This document shows positions 8,700-16,012 of a stretch of DNA of 64,000 nucleotides, in pieces. The notes under the pieces were generated by a model. It saw nothing but the letters and a program-made list of their open reading frames with translations, searched no databases and was not told the DNA's origin. The position numbers were made by a program, and so were the translations under genes. Positions within the stretch are counted from its first letter, which is position 1; each line of letters begins with the position of its first letter. The stretch is from Clostridiales bacterium. Its GTDB lineage: Bacteria; Bacillota; Clostridia; Oscillospirales; Oscillospiraceae. The DNA is taken from positions 1 to 64,000 of the forward strand of contig DUPK01000021.1 of NCBI GenBank assembly GCA_012838345.1, in the 5' to 3' direction.

Positions 8700-9711
8700 T
8701 TATCATATCCTCCTCCCCTCTCGAGATTACGATTTCACCGGACTCCTCCAGGGTCCTGATTACTTCAACAATCTTCTGCTGCGCCCGTTCGACATCCCTC
8801 AGGCGGACATTGCGCAGGTACTCAATATCCGCAAGGATATTCTCTCTGGCCCTCGACGAGACGTTGTTAAGCAGCAGATCCTTGATTTCCTTGCTGGAGC
8901 CCTTGATGGCGACGGCAAGGTCCTGCTGGTCGACTTCGCGAAGGACTCTCTGTATGGTGAGGTCGTCGAGATTTACAATATCCTCGAAGACGAACATCAG
9001 CTTGCGTATCTCGTTGGACAGCTCGGGGTCCGTCTTGTTCAGCTCGTCAAATATGTAGCGCTCGGTCGTGCGGTCGGTATGGTTCATAATCTCGGCAACA
9101 TAGTTTACGCCGCCGATTTCCGTCAAATCGACAGAAATCATGGACGAGAATCTCTTTTCAAGAACTGACTCGACTATTTTCACAATCTCGGGCGAAACGG
9201 AATCGAGCACGGCTATCCTCTTGATGACGTCGAGCTGAAGCTGCTTCGGGAATGAGGATATTACCCTCGAAGCCTGTTCTGCGGTGACGTATGAAAGCAC
9301 AAAGGCTATGGTTTGAGGATGTTCGTTCTGAAGCATCATCGCCAGATTCTTATAATTGGACTTTCTGACAAAGTCAAAGGCGCGCGTCTGCATGGCGTTC
9401 GACACGCGGTTCATGTACGAGGCCGCGAGCTGAGCGCCAAAGGCTCTCTCCAGAATTTCTCTGGCGTAGAGGATACCGCCCTCGGAGATCACTTTATGGG
9501 TCTGGCACAGTCCGTAAAAGTCGTTGACGATTTCCTGTAAATCCGAGGCTGACAGCCGTTCGAGCTTTGCTACCTCGAGAGACAACAGCTCGACCTCTTC
9601 CTCTCTCAGGTGCTTATAGACTTGAGCAGCCTGGTCGGCACCGAGGGCCACAATCAACGCCGCTGCCCTTGCCGTCGGTGACAGCCTTCTTTTTGTAGCC
9701 AAACTACTCAC
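8692..9711 (-). CDS. fliG: Flagellar motor switch protein FliG
   Basis: FliG is the rotor protein on the MS ring that contacts MotA to generate torque. The 339-residue protein has the three FliG layers: an N-terminal FliF-binding region, a middle domain with the E-H-P-Q-T-I-A signature (about 131-137), and a C-terminal domain with the charged torque helix (L-R-E-V-D-Q-Q-D-L-A, L-R-N-V-R-L-R-D-V). The start is a GTG overlapping the fliF stop by eight bases (E-S-E-stop frame), with GGAG just upstream. Expression is therefore coupled to fliF. Confidence 0.96.
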   Translation of the reverse strand: MSSLATKRRLSPTARAAALIVALGADQAAQVYKHLREEEVELLSLEVAKLERLSASDLQEIVNDFYGLCQTHKVISEGGILYAREILERAFGAQLAASYMNRVSNAMQTRAFDFVRKSNYKNLAMMLQNEHPQTIAFVLSYVTAEQASRVISSFPKQLQLDVIKRIAVLDSVSPEIVKIVESVLEKRFSSMISVDLTEIGGVNYVAEIMNHTDRTTERYIFDELNKTDPELSNEIRKLMFVFEDIVNLDDLTIQRVLREVDQQDLAVAIKGSSKEIKDLLLNNVSSRARENILADIEYLRNVRLRDVERAQQKIVEVIRTLEESGEIVISRGEEDMIIA

Positions 9712-11287
9712 TCTCCTTAAGCCACGACCTGATAAGATTTGCGGTTACTTCCGGATGTTCCTTTGCGAAGGTGCGCACGTCATTCAATACTGCTTCATCC
9801 TTGACGTCAATCTCGCTCTTGGCGAGCATTTCAAGCTGCCTCTTGTATTCTTCAATCTCTAACAACTTGTTCTCCTCCGCCTCCTGCTCCTCGGCCAGTT
9901 TCCTAAGGCGTCTGAGCTTACGCTTGCGTCTGGTAACCAAGAATATCACGATAATAGCGACTATAATTAGGAGCAATGCCCCGCCCGCCGCTATAAGCAT
10001 CCATGTCGGCATATCCTCCCAGAAGTACTTTGTACCCGGTTCGGGAACCGGCTCTTCCTCTGGCGCTCCGAAAGAGGAGACATAGATGTATTCGGGATCT
10101 ATATTTACGCTTCTTGCCACCAGGGACACAAGCTCGTTTCTCATCGCCCCGGTGAGGTTTGGCTCCTTCACCATCACGGAAACGGTCGCATGCTCAAGCT
10201 TGGCGTTGCCCTTTTCTATCTGGGTCTTTATGTAGCCGTAATCGTAATTGCGGTTCCACCAGTAGTAGGTCATGCCCTCCTCGTCCTCGGGCTCGTTGTA
10301 TGCGTACTGGGGAATGTCGGTGTTGTTCTCCTCACCGACGATTTCGCCGGCCGGAACTTCCCCGCCTACCGCATACTGGCCCTCGTCGGTTGTTGTATAG
10401 CCCCCACCGTCCGGTTTTTCTATCAGCTCCATGCGCTCGGAAATCATCTTATCGTAGTCTATCGTAACTTTGGCAACCGCGACCACGCCGTCCTGACCGT
10501 AGCGGGGAGTGAGAAGCCTGACTACGTTATCCTCGATCTGGCGCTGCACCATCTGCTCGTACAGCAGGTTCTCGGTGTTTGTTATGCCGTCCTGCTTCTC
10601 CTCGACCTTAAGCTCAAGGCCCGTCAGGGAGTCGACCACCGTCACGTCCTCGGGCGACATGTTGGGCACGCTCGAGGCGACGAGATTCTTTATCGCCGCC
10701 ACCTGCTCGCTTCTGAGCTTGACATCTTTCCCGAGCGTAAGAAGAACACCGGCAGTAGCCTTCTCCTTCGACTCGGCCGTCTGCCAGACCGAGCCGCTGC
10801 TGTCGGGCACATTGATTGTGACCGTCGCATTGGTCACACCGTCAATCCTCATCAGAGTCGCCTGTATCCTGTCCTGAAGCTGGTATATGAGCCACTGCTT
10901 CTTTTCCGACTCCGTAGAGGTCAGCCCGGTGTGACTTGAAAAAATATCATAGGTCAGCGCAGTCCTGGGATAGCCCAGGGCGGCAAGCTGGAATATCCAT
11001 ATGTCATATTCATTTTCCGGGACCATGATTTGTCTATTGGAATTGATTTTCGGCTTTGCTCCCAGCTCCAGAAGGGTCTGATATACCTGCGAGGCTTCCA
11101 GCGGACTTATATCGTTATACAAAACCGTGTATCCGGAGCCGGAACTGCGGAGTACAACCGTCAATACAATCGCCAAAAGCAAAACAGCCCCGGCAGCTAT
11201 AGCAAGAGTCATCCTGCGCCGCTTGGACATCTTTGCAAAATAGGCTTTTACCTTTGCAAAAATATCCTTAAAATTAGCAACACCCAC
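9704..11287 (-). CDS. fliF: Flagellar MS-ring protein FliF
   Basis: FliF forms the membrane MS ring on which the motor and export gate assemble. The 527-residue protein has an N-terminal membrane helix (about 26-46) and a YscJ-like periplasmic domain (Y-T-V-L-Y-N-D-I-S-P onward). A long extracytoplasmic region with an acidic insert follows, then a second membrane helix (about 428-452, before a run of basic residues) and a cytoplasmic C-terminal tail that binds FliG. It follows fliE by 43 bases and overlaps fliG. Confidence 0.96.
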   Translation of the reverse strand: MGVANFKDIFAKVKAYFAKMSKRRRMTLAIAAGAVLLLAIVLTVVLRSSGSGYTVLYNDISPLEASQVYQTLLELGAKPKINSNRQIMVPENEYDIWIFQLAALGYPRTALTYDIFSSHTGLTSTESEKKQWLIYQLQDRIQATLMRIDGVTNATVTINVPDSSGSVWQTAESKEKATAGVLLTLGKDVKLRSEQVAAIKNLVASSVPNMSPEDVTVVDSLTGLELKVEEKQDGITNTENLLYEQMVQRQIEDNVVRLLTPRYGQDGVVAVAKVTIDYDKMISERMELIEKPDGGGYTTTDEGQYAVGGEVPAGEIVGEENNTDIPQYAYNEPEDEEGMTYYWWNRNYDYGYIKTQIEKGNAKLEHATVSVMVKEPNLTGAMRNELVSLVARSVNIDPEYIYVSSFGAPEEEPVPEPGTKYFWEDMPTWMLIAAGGALLLIIVAIIVIFLVTRRKRKLRRLRKLAEEQEAEENKLLEIEEYKRQLEMLAKSEIDVKDEAVLNDVRTFAKEHPEVTANLIRSWLKESE

Positions 11288-11330
11288 AATAATCCTCCGT
11301 CAACATGCAGAATAAAACGCGGTTATTAAT

Positions 11331-11675
11331 TCAAATCTGCATCTGCATTATCTCTTTGTACGCATTAATAACCCTTGATGTAAGCTGAACCGTCGTCTGC
11401 AGGGCGGCCTGAGCTTTGAGGCTGTTTATCTGTATCTGCGCCAAATCGTCCGCGTTTCCCAGAGCCAAATTGATGCTGTCCTCCGCGGCGGCTTTCTCGG
11501 CAGAGGCAAGCTCCTCAATTGTCTCGTTCAAAACGTTCTTAAACGACAAAGGTGCTTCGCCGCTTACCGGTTCCTTGGCTATATTATCCGATACCGAAAA
11601 CTCCATTTTTTTGATAGGTGTAATAGGTGTGAAACTAGAAAAAAGCTCTCCCATATCGGTTGCACTCCCATTCAT
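11331..11675 (-). CDS. fliE: Flagellar hook-basal body protein FliE
   Basis: FliE joins the MS ring to the rod and is among the first rod substrates exported. The 114-residue product has the conserved C-terminal half: an S-F-K-N-V-L-N-E-T-I motif, then Q-I-Q-I-N-S-L-K-A-Q-A-A-L-Q-T-T and V-I-N-A-Y-K-E-I-M-Q-M-Q-I at the very end. The ATG at 11675 has no ribosome site; the ATG at 11654 has GGGAG ten bases upstream and may be the true start. It is the first gene of the operon here, whereas many Firmicutes have flgB-flgC before it. Confidence 0.92.
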   Translation of the reverse strand: MNGSATDMGELFSSFTPITPIKKMEFSVSDNIAKEPVSGEAPLSFKNVLNETIEELASAEKAAAEDSINLALGNADDLAQIQINSLKAQAALQTTVQLTSRVINAYKEIMQMQI

Positions 11676-11696
11676 TTTTTGATATTCTATCGCTGA

Positions 11697-11747
11697 AAGA
11701 CAATTCTCCTGTGCCCGAAGCAGGCACCCGGCGGATTGCTTTGTCTT
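11697..11747 (-). promoter_or_regulatory. Structured leader element upstream of fliE
   Basis: A seven-base closing stem (AAGACAA with TTGTCTT at the two ends) encloses a strong inner hairpin at 11711-11727 (GTGCC/GGCAC arms extended by a G-U and a G-C pair). It lies 22-72 bases before the annotated fliE start and after the terminator of the upstream peptide gene. I compared it by eye with the cyclic-di-GMP-I riboswitch, which controls flagellar operons in some clostridia, and the conserved core is absent. Function unknown. Confidence 0.4.
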
Positions 11748-11810
11748 GGCTTCTTGCTCACGTAACGCGTCTCAGAGGTTAAAATGCTTTTATAGGTCAA
11801 AAGGCATAAT

Positions 11811-11845
11811 AAAAAGAGCAAATCCTATCAAATCTAGGACCGCTC
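11811..11845 (-). terminator. Intrinsic terminator after the cysteine-rich peptide gene
   Basis: On the minus strand GAGC-GG-TCCTA pairs with TAGGA-TTT-GCTC around a seven-base loop and is followed by TTTTTATT. It begins 11 bases after the stop of the 72-aa gene and separates it from fliE. Confidence 0.75.
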
Positions 11846-11855
11846 ATATACTTGC

Positions 11856-12074
11856 TCAGCCGCAGCCTTTCAAGCAGAGGGCGGCAGAGCCCTCACGGCA
11901 AAGCTGAGCTCCACCGTGTGCACAGTATTCTTTTGAGCTGACATGCGCGCAACTTGAAAAGGCAGTATCTCTACCGCACACAACAAGGCTTTCAGAATTG
12001 CCAATACGCCCGACGGACATGCGCTGGACCTGTGACCCGTAATCATATGTATAATAGTAGGTATGCTTCGCCAT
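11856..12074 (-). CDS. Small cysteine-rich peptide, unknown
   Basis: A 72-residue product I do not recognise. The first third is tyrosine-rich (H-T-Y-Y-Y-T-Y-D-Y). The rest carries six cysteines at 33, 42, 51, 59, 67 and 71, spaced 8, 8, 7, 7 and 3 residues apart, with many Gly, Ser and Ala. It has no signal peptide and ends C-G. The gene looks genuine: AAGGA lies nine bases before the ATG, a TTGAAT-17-TATAAT promoter lies upstream, and a terminator follows. The regular cysteine spacing suggests metal binding, disulfides or a modified peptide precursor. It does not match the SCIFF pattern, and no maturation enzyme is adjacent. Confidence 0.65.
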   Translation of the reverse strand: MAKHTYYYTYDYGSQVQRMSVGRIGNSESLVVCGRDTAFSSCAHVSSKEYCAHGGAQLCREGSAALCLKGCG

Positions 12075-12120
12075 TGAATCGCATCCTTGCTAAATTAATT
12101 ACTAAATCGAACGGCCTTGT

Positions 12121-12167
12121 CTTATGCAAAAATAATGTGCTTTTACTTCATATTATTTTTGCTTAAG
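12121..12167. repeat. 16-base inverted repeat in the 5' leader of the peptide gene
   Basis: Arms 12121-12136 and 12152-12167 match over 16 bases with one mismatch (core GCAAAAATAAT / ATTATTTTTGC) around a 15-base spacer. It lies between the promoter and the ATG of the cysteine-rich gene, so it would be transcribed as an AT-rich hairpin, or act as a protein-binding site. Confidence 0.65.
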
Positions 12168-12170
12168 AGT

Positions 12171-12209
12171 TTGTCACATAATGTGATATTTTGTCTAATT
12201 ATGTGACAA
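12171..12209. promoter_or_regulatory. Operator-like inverted repeat just downstream of the peptide promoter
   Basis: Perfect 12-base arms TTGTCACATAAT and ATTATGTGACAA flank a 15-base spacer. A third half-site in the same family (ATGTGAT, 12181-12187) makes TCACATAATGTGA itself palindromic. The repeat begins at the edge of the -10 element and covers the predicted transcription start, as a repressor operator would. Confidence 0.6.
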
Positions 12210-12237
12210 TTATAAAACATATTGGGAAGATATTCAA
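12209..12237 (-). promoter_or_regulatory. SigA-type promoter for the cysteine-rich peptide gene
   Basis: On the minus strand TTGAAT (12232-12237), a 17-base spacer and a consensus TATAAT (12209-12214). Transcription would start near 12202 and give a 5' leader of about 128 bases. It may also feed the flagellar operon by read-through of the terminator at 11811-11845, since no clear promoter was found directly before fliE. Confidence 0.7.
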
Positions 12238-12415
12238 GCCATATTTTTTATTTAGAGGCAAAATTCTAATATACTAAATGGAAAATCGCGGGATTTATTG
12301 TGCATTATTTACATATATTACATTTCGTAGCGCGCGCAAAGAATAAAATGATTAAATAAAGTATCGAAAATGTACGGCAGTAATTCCAGCAGATAATATA
12401 AAATTGGGGGATGAT

Positions 12416-12949
12416 ATGAACTTCTTAGAGCAAAGCGGTATATGGATATACCTGTTTATTTTTGTCGGAAAAATCTGCGAGGTGGCGGTTTCAACCATCA
12501 GAATAGTGCTTATAAACCGGGGCGAGCGGGTAAAGGGCTCGATAATCGCCGTTTTTGAGATGACTCTGTGGCTCTCTGTCACCGGTACCGTCCTGCAGGG
12601 CTTTCAGGACGACATTATCAGGGTGGTTATTTTCGCGCTCGCATTCGCCTTTGGGAACTTTGTCGGCTCATGGATGGAGGACAAGCTCGCCTTTGGGCTG
12701 TGCTCCCTGCAGGTTATTGTGCCCGACAACGAGAAGAGCAGTGAACTGGCGACGCATCTCAGGCAGAAAAACTTCGCCGTGACCGAGCTAAAGGGCAGAG
12801 GCAAGGACGGTGAACGCGAGCTTATGATACTCCACCTCAAACGGAGGCGGATTAAGGAGGCAACGGAAATCATCAAGTCCAACCTCAGTAACGCTGTAAT
12901 TGTCATAACCGATACCAAGGTAATCCAGGGGGGCTTTATAAAGAAATAA
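12416..12949 (+). CDS. UPF0316 / DUF2179 membrane protein
   Basis: A 177-residue protein with three N-terminal hydrophobic segments (about 5-25, 35-60, 67-85). A soluble C-terminal DUF2179-type domain follows, with the terminal V-I-V-I-T-D-T-K-V-I-Q-G-G-F. It resembles the UPF0316 family. DUF2179 domains occur at the ends of several membrane proteins and may bind small ligands; the function is not known. The start is the ATG at 12416 behind GGGGG; a TTG 12 bases earlier is in frame but lies within that ribosome site. It is monocistronic, facing the fla operon divergently. Confidence 0.82.
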   Translation: MNFLEQSGIWIYLFIFVGKICEVAVSTIRIVLINRGERVKGSIIAVFEMTLWLSVTGTVLQGFQDDIIRVVIFALAFAFGNFVGSWMEDKLAFGLCSLQVIVPDNEKSSELATHLRQKNFAVTELKGRGKDGERELMILHLKRRRIKEATEIIKSNLSNAVIVITDTKVIQGGFIKK

Positions 12950-12962
12950 GGTAAAGGATAAC

Positions 12963-12989
12963 ACAGGGCCCGGATACTCCGGGCCCTGT
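12963..12989. terminator. Hairpin between convergent DUF2179 and nrdG genes
   Basis: A perfect 12-base GC-rich stem (arms 12963-12974 and 12978-12989) with a three-base loop lies between two converging genes. The T-run on either side is weak, so it may stop RNA polymerase in both directions only partly. Confidence 0.6.
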
Positions 12990-12992
12990 CGT

Positions 12993-13679
12993 TTATAATT
13001 TCACATTCGGTTGGTATTTCTTCACGGTCTCGGCTAAGGCTTCTATCTGCGCCTGAGTGTAGGGCGGCGCTTCCACCTTCAGCCTGTCCCGGCTTTTATA
13101 CTTCTCCGGTTTGCGGTAGTGGTTGAGAACATAGCGCGGAACGACCGGCAGCTCCCTTGCCATGGTAACAAGCTCCTCCTCGCGAAGCTGCGGGTAAACC
13201 GTCGTTCTCACCTCGAAGTCGGCGCCGCTGTCGAGAAGCAGCCGAACGGTCTCAAGAACCTTGTCCGCCCGCGCCCCGGCGCCGCAGATTCTCGGGTATT
13301 CGGCGCCCGGCGCTTTGTAGTCCACCGCGTAGTAGTCGAAAAGGCGCTCTTTAAGAAGCTCCTTTACGACTTCGGGACGGGAGCCGTTCGTGTCGAGCTT
13401 CAGCTTATAGCCGAGCCCTTTCACAGTCTGCGCGAACTGCTTTAGGTCCGGTTGCAGCGTCGGCTCGCCGCCGGATATTACCACCCCGTCGAGCAGCCCC
13501 GCCCTCTTTTCTAGGAACTCTCTTATATAGACGGGATTTAATACCTCGTAGGGGCCGTCAACGAGCGCCCTGTTATGGCAGTAAAAGCAGTCATAGTTGC
13601 ATCCGGGCACAAACAGCACACAGGATACAAGCCCCGGAAAATCTATGAGCGAGCTTTTTACTATGCCGGAAACTGTCAT
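12993..13679 (-). CDS. nrdG: Anaerobic ribonucleotide reductase activating protein NrdG
   Basis: A radical-SAM activase that uses S-adenosylmethionine and a [4Fe-4S] cluster to form the glycyl radical on NrdD. The cluster motif C-N-Y-D-C-F-Y-C is near residues 27-34, followed by the S-G-G-E-P-T SAM-binding motif near 70-75. At 228 residues, and with the I-V-K-S-S-L-I-D-F-P-G start, it is of the longer NrdG2 type. Its ATG overlaps the nrdD stop by four bases, so the pair is made together. Confidence 0.95.
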   Translation of the reverse strand: MTVSGIVKSSLIDFPGLVSCVLFVPGCNYDCFYCHNRALVDGPYEVLNPVYIREFLEKRAGLLDGVVISGGEPTLQPDLKQFAQTVKGLGYKLKLDTNGSRPEVVKELLKERLFDYYAVDYKAPGAEYPRICGAGARADKVLETVRLLLDSGADFEVRTTVYPQLREEELVTMARELPVVPRYVLNHYRKPEKYKSRDRLKVEAPPYTQAQIEALAETVKKYQPNVKL

Positions 13680-15772
13680 GCAATGTGCTCCTTAATAACG
13701 TACTTCTTGCGCTGGCCGTACTCTTCGCGCTTTCCGGCGTTGTAGTTCTGCACTGGCCTTAAGTAGCCCACGACGCGGCTCCAGACCTCGGTGCTGCGGC
13801 CGCACTCCGGGCAGGTGAAATGCTCGCCCGAGATATAGCCGTGGTCCTGGCACACAGAGAATGTCGGGGTAAATGAGATATAGGGCAGCTGATATTTTGT
13901 GAAAATCTTTTTGATGAGATTCTTGGCCACGCCTGTATCCTTTATCTCCTCGCCTAGATAGAAGTGCAGCACCGTGCCGCCGGTGTACAGCGACTGCAGC
14001 TCATCCTGGAGGTCCAGTGTTTCGAAGATGTCGTCGGTAAATCCGACCGGAAGCTGAGAGGAGTTTGTGTAATACGGCACCTTGTCGCCGGCGGTGATGA
14101 TGTCGGGATAGCGCTCCTTGTCGCGCATCGCAAGGCGATAGCAGGTGCTCTCTGCCGGCGTTGCCTCGAGATTGTAGTAGTGGCCGGTCTCGTCCTGTAT
14201 CTCCGCAATAACCTTGCGCATGTACTTTAGCGCATTAATCGCAAACTCCTGCCCCTCCTTGGTCGTCAGGTCGTGCTCCCTGCCGAGGAGGTTCTGGCAG
14301 GCTTCGTTCATGCCGACAAGCCCTATGGTGTTGAAGTGGTTGTACCAGTAGTGGCCAGTCCTGTTCTTGACGTCCTGGAGGAAATTGGCCGAATAGGGGT
14401 ACAGTCCCCTCTCGGTCTGCTCCTCTATAATCTTGCGCTTTATTTCGAGGCTGGTCTTCGCTATGTTCATCTGCTGCCAGAGCCTTGTCAGAAACTCCGA
14501 TTCGCTCTTTGACAGATAGGCAAGCCTGGGGAGGTTAATCGTGACAACGCCGATTGAGCCTGTCATCGGGTTGGAGCCGAAGAGACCGCCGCCCCTCTTT
14601 CTAAGCTCCGAGGTGTCGAGCCTTAAGCGGCAGCACATCGAGAGTGCGTCCTCGGGCGAGAGGTCGGAATTTATATAGTTGGAGAAGTAGGGTACTCCGT
14701 ATTTGCAGGTTATCTCCATAAACCTCTCGACCACAGGGCTGTCCCAGTCAAAATCCTTTGTGACGTTGATGGTCGGAATCGGGAAAGTAAAGACCCTGCC
14801 CTTCGCGTCCCCCTCCATCATCACATCGCAGAAGGCCATGTTGAACATGTCCATCTCCTTCTGGAACTCGCCGTAGGTCTCGGGCATTATCTTACCGCCC
14901 CAGATGACATGCTCGTCCTTCAGGGTGCGCGGCGGCACTATATCAAAGGTGAGGTTTGAAAACGGGCACTGGAAGCCCACCCTCGTCGGCACGTTCAGGT
15001 TGAAAATAAACTCCTGGAGGGCCTGCTTTACCGTCTTGTAGTCGAGATTGTCGTATCTTATAAAGGGTGCGCAGTAGGTGTCAAAGGAGGACCAGGCCTG
15101 GGCGCCGGCACTCTCGCCCTGGGTTGTAAACGTTGAGTTTACAATCTGCCCCAGGAATGAGCGCAGGTGCTTGGGCGGCTTGGACTCTACTTTTCCGGGC
15201 ACTCCGCCGAAGCCGTTCATTAGGAGCTGCCTTAAATCCCAGCCGGCGCAGTACGGGCCGAAAAAGCCGAGGTCATGGATGTGAATATCTCCGGAGAGAT
15301 GCGCGTTTCTGACCTCCTCGGGGTATATCTCGTGCAGCCAATAATTCTTGGTAAAGGCCTCGCGCACATAGTTGTTAAGGCCGTTGATGGACTTCTGGGT
15401 ATTGGCGTTTTCGTTTATCTGCCAGTCACGGTCGTTGAGGTATTCCGTGAACATATTTATCGTCGCGCCTATAAGGGCGTTTGCCTCGCGCGCCGAGCGC
15501 CTCTTTTCGCGGTAGAGTATATACGCCTTCGCCGTTCTGGCATGTCCGTTTTCTATGAGGACCTTTTCAACTATATCCTGTATGCCCTCAACCTCGGCAA
15601 CGCCGTCTGGGTAGCGCTCCTCCGCGATTTTTACCACCTCGTCGGCAAGTCTCTCGGAGGTGGCAAAGTCATTGCCGCCAACGGCAGTTGCCGCCTTGAA
15701 GATGGCAAGCACTATTTTCTCCTTTTTAAACGGAACACAGGAGCGATCCCTTTTTATTATCTGTTTCAACAT
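13676..15772 (-). CDS. nrdD: Anaerobic ribonucleoside-triphosphate reductase NrdD
   Basis: A class III reductase that makes dNTPs without oxygen. The 698-residue protein starts with an ATP-cone allosteric domain (about 1-95, R-D-R-S-C-V-P-F-K-K-E-K). The catalytic barrel follows (N-T-Q-K-S-I-N-G-L-N-N-Y; D-I-H-I-H-D-L-G). At the C-terminus a cysteine-pair zinc site (C-Q-D-H-G ... C-P-E-C-G) precedes V-V-G-Y-L-R-P-V-Q-N-Y-N, which holds the glycyl radical glycine. Paired NrdR boxes upstream indicate control by NrdR. Confidence 0.97.
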   Translation of the reverse strand: MLKQIIKRDRSCVPFKKEKIVLAIFKAATAVGGNDFATSERLADEVVKIAEERYPDGVAEVEGIQDIVEKVLIENGHARTAKAYILYREKRRSAREANALIGATINMFTEYLNDRDWQINENANTQKSINGLNNYVREAFTKNYWLHEIYPEEVRNAHLSGDIHIHDLGFFGPYCAGWDLRQLLMNGFGGVPGKVESKPPKHLRSFLGQIVNSTFTTQGESAGAQAWSSFDTYCAPFIRYDNLDYKTVKQALQEFIFNLNVPTRVGFQCPFSNLTFDIVPPRTLKDEHVIWGGKIMPETYGEFQKEMDMFNMAFCDVMMEGDAKGRVFTFPIPTINVTKDFDWDSPVVERFMEITCKYGVPYFSNYINSDLSPEDALSMCCRLRLDTSELRKRGGGLFGSNPMTGSIGVVTINLPRLAYLSKSESEFLTRLWQQMNIAKTSLEIKRKIIEEQTERGLYPYSANFLQDVKNRTGHYWYNHFNTIGLVGMNEACQNLLGREHDLTTKEGQEFAINALKYMRKVIAEIQDETGHYYNLEATPAESTCYRLAMRDKERYPDIITAGDKVPYYTNSSQLPVGFTDDIFETLDLQDELQSLYTGGTVLHFYLGEEIKDTGVAKNLIKKIFTKYQLPYISFTPTFSVCQDHGYISGEHFTCPECGRSTEVWSRVVGYLRPVQNYNAGKREEYGQRKKYVIKEHIA

Positions 15773-15808
15773 AATACCAGCCCGCCTTTACAGTTATTCC
15801 CGTATTTA

Positions 15809-15857
15809 ACACAATATATACGGTCTTGCCTCAGTAGGAGGTACAATATATATTATA
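15809..15857 (-). promoter_or_regulatory. Paired NrdR boxes overlapping the nrdDG promoter
   Basis: Two copies of an ACACAATATATA-like sequence (15809-15821 and 15841-15857) stand 32 bases apart, three helical turns. This spacing and sequence fit NrdR boxes, the ATP/dATP-sensing repressor sites of ribonucleotide reductase genes. The distal box covers the TATAAT at 15852-15857, so bound NrdR would block RNA polymerase. Confidence 0.85.
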
Positions 15858-15878
15858 CCCGCGTTTTCTCTTTGTCAA
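15852..15878 (-). promoter_or_regulatory. SigA-type promoter of nrdDG
   Basis: On the minus strand TTGACA (15873-15878) is followed by TATAAT (15852-15857) at 15 bases, or by the overlapping TAATAT at 17 bases. The leader to the nrdD ATG is about 75 bases. Confidence 0.7.
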
Positions 15879-15906
15879 TAGAAAGCGGATAAAATTGGAC
15901 ATAAAA

Positions 15907-15935
15907 TTGACATGTCTTGCTAAGGGTTATAAAAT
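15907..15935 (+). promoter_or_regulatory. SigA-type promoter for the C_GCAxxG_C_C gene
   Basis: TTGACA (15907-15912), a 17-base spacer and TAAAAT (15930-15935), about 78 bases before the ATG at 16013. It is back to back with the nrdDG promoter. Confidence 0.6.
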
Positions 15936-16012
15936 GTACATATCTATGCTTTCCCCAGCCCGGGGCGCGTATAATTTTTGGGCGCGACAGCGTATAACGG
16001 AGGTAAATAATT

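Noticed and set aside
10190-10939. 249-aa open frame opposite fliF
   Set aside because: Antisense to a certain gene, no ribosome site and no family pattern.
11690-11810. Cyclic-di-GMP-I riboswitch before the flagellar operon
   Set aside because: The position fits, but the conserved core (GGGCAAACC, GACGCAAAGC and the tetraloop-receptor segments) is not present in the minus-strand sequence.
11856-12074. SCIFF or other known radical-SAM peptide precursor
   Set aside because: The cysteine spacing is wider and more regular than in SCIFF, and no matching radical-SAM maturase lies beside it; NrdG nearby belongs to nrdD.
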